DNA of 64,000 nucleotides from Metridium senile. Its lineage: Eukaryota; Cnidaria; Anthozoa; Actiniaria; Metridiidae. The stretch covers positions 21,098,144 to 21,162,143 of the forward strand of contig OX459099.1 of the NCBI GenBank assembly GCA_949775045.1. Direction: 5' to 3'. Shown one piece after another: positions 60,701 through 64,000 of the stretch. The notes beneath the pieces were generated by a model. It ran no database searches. It was not told where the DNA came from and saw nothing but the letters and a program-made list of their open reading frames with translations. Both the position numbers and the translations under genes were made by a program. Numbering within the stretch: position 1 is the stretch's first letter; each line of letters starts with the position of its first letter.

Positions 60701-63700
60701 ATCATTGCTTTAAAGATATACTGATATTTGGTCATGATCACGTTATCACCGGTGGATGTTCTGGTAATCTCAAGATTTGGTCAGTAGCTGGAGTTGCTAG
60801 TATCAAGACACAGGGAGATAACTACAGGTATTGCATTACATACACGATAGGTAATATAATGACATTTGTAACACCATAAGATTACACGGTTATTTTACCA
60901 ATAAGTGTAAAATATCTGATTGGCTAACTACTGTGTTTATATTTCCCCTTCACAGTTCCCTGCGCCATCTTGAAAGGTAACCGGGCTTTTGCTTCGAAAC
61001 GAGACGAACGTTGAGCTTGCAATGATAGAGACCTTTTAACACCTTGAGGGACAAAAGTCCTTTTCGCCTGAGTTCCGTTCAGTGACCACGAATGATAGTT
61101 CCAAGTTGAGTTTCGAGTGGTTGCGCATGATAAATTATAGTTTTGCTATGCGCAACAATGCGAACCTCGACTTGGAACTGCCATTCGTGGTCACTGAACG
61201 GAACTGTGAGAAGGACTATTATTGACGTGTCTCTACCATTGCAAGCTCAACGGTCGTCTCGCTTTGATGCAAAGGCCCGGTAAACTTTGAAGATGGCGCA
61301 GGGAACTGTGAAGGGGACTATCGATAAAAGGTTTGTGTATATCATAAATTGTTTTCAGGATAACCAGTGAAAGTCTTGTTATGGAAGATGAGATGACCAT
61401 GGATGGTCCTATTATATCAGCAGCCTTTGATGATAAACTACAGACGGTAAATGATCTAAAATATGGCTCTTTCTGCGTGGACTTGAAACATATTGTATTC
61501 TTTGTTAGCTTCGTTCTTTGTTTAAATTAAGTCTTTTGTTATTTCTATTGAATTACGTAGACTGTGTCCAGTACATGGAGAAGGAGCCTAAAATATGCTA
61601 CAATAGTACAGACAAGCGTCGATATACTCTAAAATGCGTGCTTTTGAGCTTTGCTAATAGAATTTACGTTGCCAGTGGATTGTCTCACGGTACAACAGTT
61701 CGGCCTCGGAGGCATTAACTAACAACACTCATGATTGTAAACTGCTGGGGCCGGTTGTACGAAGCCTGAATAGCGCTATCCACAGGATAAATCCCTATCC
61801 AACGGATAAAACCTATACAAATTCTATACATTGGATAACTCTTATCTGGTTCTATGAAGCCTGAATAGCGCTATCCACCGGATAAATCCCTATCCAACGG
61901 ATAAACCCCATACAAATTCTATACACTGGATAACTCTTATCTGGTTAACTTTATCCAGGCTTCGAACAACTGGCCCCTGGTTTACAGAAGTGCAATAAGT
62001 TCTACGATGGGAAGTGATTATCATCTGTATCTGTATCTGTAAAATTCTTACTGTGTTTGCGTCATACTGCATAGCTCAGATAATCTCATTCAGGTAATTG
62101 TTTGTAACTGTAGGGGATAGTTGGTACTACTATGGGTACCCTGTGGTGCGTCAACTGGACTGAGAGAACTAGCATACGACTGGTCAGCGGACATACACAA
62201 GAGGTATGATAATCAATGCAACTTGCTTTTAATAATCAATGACCTTGGGATTCTTGTTCGTACAGTGGGGACCACAGCGGTCAAACGACTACGCATGCGC
62301 GAGTTAAGTGATTCAGTAAAATGATCTGACATTCGTACAGACTCTATAAAAAACGATGGAGTACACGACTTTCATCGCTTTTTTTCTTCAAAATATAAAC
62401 AAAAATACAAAAGTATAGACTCATGGTAGCTTTAAAATATAACAAAGGTTATGTACACGAAACTTCAGGCTTATCTATCAGGGAAATTTTTAAAAATCGA
62501 CTTCAAACACTGTAGTCCGAAACTCCTAATGTTTGCAATGTGAAACTTTGCCACGCATGCGTAGTCGTTTGACCGCTGTGTTACAGTGGGGACCTATTGT
62601 AATCTTTGTTAGCTAAGTTTGTTCTGTTGTTTAACTTGGGAATTTTTCAGTGTTGTTTCTATTTAATTACATAGACTGTTTCCTGCATCAAGGTCGCCCC
62701 ATCATGTTGTTCACTGACTTGAATATCGTATAAGTATAAGGTTAAGCAGCTGTTTATAGATGTATAAAGGAGAGTTTTTCCTGCCAGCCTGGATAACGCT
62801 ATTGTTTCGTTTCCCCGGGGAAAATACAAACCAATAGAGTTATCCCGGGCTTGCAGGGACAGCTTGCCTTCATATAAACAGCCCCTAACAAACTAACTCC
62901 CAAACAGTCAGGTCCCAGCATACTACAGGGCTGACAGTAAAAGATCTCTTTACCTCAGTATGCAAATTGCCATTTCAGACCACGTGTCATTCCCTTGAGA
63001 ATTGTTCTTTTATGATGAACGTGTTATAACATTTACATGTGAAAGAAACAATTTCCAAGGGTAGCATCACATAATCTAAAATGGGACAACAAACAAGGAA
63101 GGTAAAGAGGTCTATTGGCTAAGCTGTTGTGGTGTCCCTGCCTTTGTATGAAGCAAAAACCTAATAAAATAAAAAATACCAGCCTGTTGTATTTTCCTTG
63201 TTTAGATAACGTCTGTGGTGTTTAGTGCTACCGATGATAAGTACTTTGCTACGTGTGGATCAGACGGTGTACTTCATCTATGGTCTACTGATAATTTAGA
63301 ACATCTACAGTTCCAGGTTAATAACCAGGTAAGTTGTACCCCTTGGTTATCCTTAAATTGCCCCCTTAATGACCACACCCATTTTATTATCATCGTTATT
63401 ATAATACCATCACCACAACGTCATTATCATGATCGTCATCATCGTCACCATTATCGTCATCATCATCTTTATCATTGTTCACCATCATCATTATCGTCAT
63501 CATTACCACTGAGTATAATCATTCTCTTTTTCATCTCTCTCCTCTCTTTCCCAACTACGCTGACCGCTGACTGCCGAGCAAAGTAGTCTAGGTTTTTCCA
63601 ATATAACTTTTCTTAATGCGAAATCGAAGTGTGTATTTTCTCTTTTTCTCTAGAGCTGTAACTGCGTGGCGTTCTGTCCTGTACCGGAAGTAATTGCTAC

Positions 63701-63906
63701 CCAGAGCGTTGTCAACCAGGGTCAAACTGTTGCTACCGTCCTACCACAGACCTCCCCTAAAGCACGTGATTCTATCAACCAATCACATTGCGTGGCAGGG
63801 TATGGCGATGGTACTGTTAGAGTGTTTGACTTGGGGCGTGTTGAGATGATCATGAAGATGCAGCCTCATGCAGCCTCAGTAACTCACATCTCATTTTCTC
63901 CTGATG
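42788..63906 (+). CDS. WDR90: WDR90/POC16 centriolar WD-repeat protein (33 exons, 3' end beyond window)
   Basis: Exons, with every phase checked: 42788-42800, 43539-43630, 43889-44207, 44498-44713, 45305-45528, 46260-46394, 46912-46946, 47209-47275, 47988-48098, 48683-48828, 49224-49281, 49671-49789, 49905-50060, 50505-50722, 51190-51260, 51708-52086, 52565-52752, 53092-53250, 53825-53953, 54428-54570, 55322-55395, 55957-56189, 56658-56889, 57196-57401, 58045-58311, 58684-58728, 58828-58900, 59701-59772, 60716-60827, 61359-61446, 62114-62203, 63206-63328, 63654-63906. That is 1615 codons so far. The first ~145 residues form the CFAP20/DUF667 domain (LWQHPYVNILKHFG, IYRISGSIPAGNYIQFP, LGLTGRFLYL, STWLQFPF), which binds microtubules in this family. 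WD repeats follow (SSDHTIRIWDMD, GDNLIKIWDYH, CGSDGVLHLWST, GYGDGTVRVFDL). WDR90 builds the centriole inner wall. The last exon ends in phase 1, so coding continues off the right edge. Confidence 0.93.
44226..44444. mobile_element. MITE family A, copy 2 (WDR90 intron 3)
   Basis: Ends CACAGTTCCCTGTGCCATCT and AAGATGGCACAGGGAACTGT. It starts about 19 bp after the exon 3 splice donor. The interior includes CACGTGTCTCTATCATCGCAAG, shared with the other copies. Confidence 0.85.
45070..45295. repeat. ATC-rich degenerate microsatellite in WDR90 intron 4
   Basis: ATCATCATT-type repeats run up to the acceptor of exon 5 at 45305. Confidence 0.8.
46496..46800. mobile_element. MITE family G, copy 1 (WDR90 intron 6)
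   Basis: Inverted ends TACACTTATTTCAAAAATCG TTGTC and GACAACGATTTTTTAAATAG, extended by GCTACAGTCCACACTCTGAA and its inverse. It shares terminal sequence with 52760-53039 and the partial copy at 63963. Confidence 0.85.
47755..47887. mobile_element. MITE family H, copy 1 (WDR90 intron 8)
   Basis: Inverted ends CTGGGGCCGGTTGTACAAAG and CTTCGTACAACCGGCCCCTG. The interior has AATAGCGCTATCCAC. A second, internally duplicated copy is at 61745-61980. Confidence 0.88.
48186..48325. mobile_element. MITE family B, copy 1 (WDR90 intron 9)
   Basis: CAGTTCCGTTCAGTGACCAC ... AGTTCCAAGT and its inverse ACTTGGAACT ... GTGGTCACTAAACTGAACTG. The core GATAAATTATAGTTTTGCT is shared with the copy nested in family A at about 61072-61212. 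Confidence 0.85.
49463..49642. mobile_element. MITE family C, copy 2 (WDR90 intron 11)
   Basis: AATAGACCTCTTTACCTCCA and AAGGTAAAGAGGTCTATT ends. The right end lies 28 bp before the exon 12 acceptor, so it may overlap the branch-point region. Confidence 0.87.
50126..50221. mobile_element. Short fold-back element (WDR90 intron 13)
   Basis: TTCATCAGGTTTTCAAACAC and its exact inverse GTGTTTGAAAACCTGATGAA enclose about 55 bp containing GAGGCGCAGCCGAG. Confidence 0.8.
50722..51010. repeat. Duplicated segment around the exon 14 splice donor
   Basis: The sequence from the donor (CAGGTAAAACAATATCCCAT, GAGCAGACA, GACATGGGGGAGGG) recurs about 140 bp downstream (CAGGTAAAACAATATCCCTT at 50861). This creates a second copy of the splice donor inside the intron. 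Identity is about 90% by eye. Confidence 0.8.
52760..53039. mobile_element. MITE family G, copy 2 (WDR90 intron 17)
   Basis: TACACCTATTTCAAAAAAGG and CCTTTTTTGAAATAGGTGTA are exact inverse ends. The stems extend through TGACCTATC...GGTCTTGGAA for about 95 bp each. It starts 8 bp after the exon 17 donor and ends about 52 bp before exon 18, so it makes up most of the intron. TA lies at the ends. Confidence 0.9.
53304..53535 (+). mobile_element. tRNA-derived SINE (family F), WDR90 intron 18
   Basis: The head resembles a tRNA promoter: A-box-like GATGGTAAGTGTGCGG and B-box-like GGTCGATTCCC about 35 bp later. The body contains TAGCTTTAAGTAGCTTTAAA and GGAGCACTGATGGAGAGAGG and matches the inverse of 31480-31625. 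The downstream end merges with a CTTATTGACTGAGT hairpin. Confidence 0.65.
53553..53588. repeat. Small hairpin (ACTTATTGACTGAGT stem)
   Basis: ACTTATTGACTGAGT pairs with ACTCAGTCAATAAGT across a short GC-richer loop. Confidence 0.75.
54637..54895 (-). mobile_element. tRNA-derived SINE (family D), WDR90 intron 20
   Basis: The reverse strand begins GGGTGGCATGGGTGGCCTAG, with an A-box-like TGGCCTAGCAGTTAGAGC, then a B-box-like GTTTGAGTCAC about 35 nt later: a tRNA-like head. The body includes CATGCCACGAGGGTTTTTCT and the tail includes GAGTCTCCCCGATTAGAAGG. A related copy is at 56296-56582. Confidence 0.7.
55579..55726. mobile_element. MITE family A, copy 3, left end missing (WDR90 intron 21)
   Basis: Contains TTGAGCTTGCAATAGTCGTG, CACGCGTCTCTATCAATGCA and the right end GCAAGATGGCGCAGGAAACT. 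The usual CTTCACAGTTCCC left end is absent. Confidence 0.75.
56296..56582 (-). mobile_element. tRNA-derived SINE (family D), second copy, WDR90 intron 22
   Basis: The reverse strand starts GGTGGCATGGGTGGCCTAGT. Its B box reads GGTTTTCGATTCCCGAC, closer to a tRNA than the other copy. It shares GAAGAACACATCAAACAAAC and GGAGGGAGGAAAA (plus-strand wording) with 54637-54895. Confidence 0.72.
57010..57140. repeat. (CATT/CATC)n tetranucleotide array, WDR90 intron 23
   Basis: Imperfect CATC and CATT units between the exon 23 donor and exon 24. Confidence 0.92.
57440..58025. repeat. ATC/AAC-rich degenerate microsatellite, WDR90 intron 24
   Basis: About 580 bp of CATCATCA, CACCATCA and CAACATCA units. 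His-rich, Ile-rich and Met-rich frames across it are artefacts. Confidence 0.93.
59066..59558. repeat. 35-bp minisatellite, 14 copies, WDR90 intron 27
   Basis: The unit TATCATCATCATTATTGCCA TTATTTCACTGTTAG repeats 14 times. Two or three unit variants (TATCATC, TATCATT, TATCGTT starts) alternate. One copy is 3 bp longer. The units are contiguous, with no spacers, so this is not CRISPR-like. Confidence 0.95.
59990..60178. repeat. (CATT/CATC)n array, WDR90 intron 28, left part
   Basis: Higher-order pattern: runs of CATC alternate with CATT runs and a TTTGCTCATC motif repeated three times. Confidence 0.93.
60179..60375 (+). pseudogene. Non-LTR reverse-transcriptase fragment inside the CATT array
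   Basis: Translation reads FSLNEAMKLIENCLTDINNW then MTLNK, typical of the region just after the catalytic box in CR1/L2/jockey-type reverse transcriptases (CL.DI..WM..NKLKLN). After about 26 codons the similarity stops and is followed by three GTTACAAAAAGGA(A/C)C repeats. It is flanked on both sides by CATT microsatellite. Confidence 0.55.
60378..60510. repeat. (ATTC)n array, WDR90 intron 28, right part
   Basis: Nearly pure ATTC for about 100 bp after the reverse-transcriptase fragment. Confidence 0.93.
60944..61321. mobile_element. MITE family A, copy 4, with a nested family B MITE (WDR90 intron 29)
   Basis: Outer ends CCCTTCACAGTTCCCTGCGC and GCGCAGGGAACTGTGAAGGG. Nested at about 61072-61212 is a family B copy with CCGTTCAGTGACCACGAATG and CATTCGTGGTCACTGAACGG ends. 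Confidence 0.9.
61745..61980. mobile_element. MITE family H, copy 2, internally duplicated (WDR90 intron 30)
   Basis: Ends CTGGGGCCGGTTGTACGAAG and CAACTGGCCCCTGG. A 95-bp internal segment beginning GAAGCCTGAATAGCGCTATC is present twice in tandem (61761 and 61856). Confidence 0.87.
62273..62582. mobile_element. MITE family E, copy 2, with a 12-bp flanking duplication (WDR90 intron 31)
   Basis: Inverted ends CACAGCGGTCAAACGACTAC and GTAGTCGTTTGACCGCTGTG. TACAGTGGGGAC lies directly on both sides (62261-62272 and 62583-62594). The interior shares TATAACAAAGGTTATGTACA with the copy at 31855-32187. Confidence 0.88.
62938..63116. mobile_element. MITE family C, copy 3 (WDR90 intron 31)
   Basis: Ends AAAAGATCTCTTTACCTCAG and AAGGTAAAGAGGTCTATT. 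The interior is as in the other two copies (CCACGTGTCATTCCCTTGAG, AAGGGTAGCATCACATAA). Confidence 0.86.
63380..63520. repeat. ATC-rich degenerate microsatellite, WDR90 intron 32
   Basis: CATCATCGTC/CATTATCATC-type repeats. Confidence 0.8.
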
Positions 63907-63962
63907 GTAATTGTATAATGGATGACGTAATTAAGATCCACTTTCATTAGCTCCCGTTTTTA

Positions 63963-64000
63963 TACACCTATTTCAAAAACCGTTGACGCAGCCGAATCTA
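63963..64000. mobile_element. MITE family G, copy 3, cut by the window end
   Basis: TACACCTATTTCAAAAACCG TTGACGCAGCC matches the terminal sequence of the copies at 46496 and 52760. Confidence 0.7.

Overview
This window is animal nuclear DNA. It has spliced genes with GT-AG introns, an AT-rich background and dense small transposons and microsatellites. The gene content (a WDR90/POC16 orthologue, an ALKBH5-like m6A demethylase, a secreted ILEI/FAM3-PAN-EGF protein), a Mag/K02A2.6-type Gypsy element and R4/Dong-like non-LTR elements point to an invertebrate, most likely an anthozoan cnidarian. That placement is inference; no species marker was found.

Layout. 1-13.2 kb: no convincing gene. It holds a 152-bp tandem duplication, several inverted-repeat elements (2.4, 4.3, 5.0-5.4, 5.65-5.88 and 7.2-7.5 kb), a perfect 80-copy hexanucleotide array (7891-8370), and a 1.86-kb near-perfect palindrome carrying a second nested palindrome (10426-12281). 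13.3-22.8 kb: a retrotransposon graveyard. Four minus-strand fragments of restriction-like-endonuclease (R4/Dong-type) non-LTR elements lie between (TAA)n microsatellites. The longest is split by an intact 4.5-kb Gypsy element (identical 130-bp LTRs, 5-bp target duplication, one open gag-pol frame) and by an 803-bp inverted-repeat element with a 9-bp target duplication. 22.8-27.4 kb: repeats, including a PIF/Harbinger-like MITE nested in another inverted-repeat element.

27.4-34.8 kb (+): a seven-exon gene encoding a secreted protein (signal peptide, ILEI/FAM3 domain, PAN-like cysteine module, EGF). Its 3.8-kb second intron carries a 2-kb fold-back element. 36.6-38.6 kb (+): a three-exon ALKBH5-like gene with its catalytic residues visible. 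38.6-42.8 kb: MITEs only, ending at a probable promoter. 42.8 kb to the window end (+): 33 exons of WDR90/POC16, with a CFAP20-type N-terminal domain followed by many WD repeats. The gene runs off the right edge. Its introns hold at least eight short inverted-repeat or SINE families, several with two or more copies in the window.

The three genes are not a functional cluster: one product is extracellular, one is an RNA demethylase and one is centriolar. I see no defence system, CRISPR array, operon or rRNA gene. The most unusual biology is in the mobile DNA: apparent microsatellite-directed R4-type insertion, insertions nested several layers deep, large young palindromes, and MITE families recurring across the introns of one gene.
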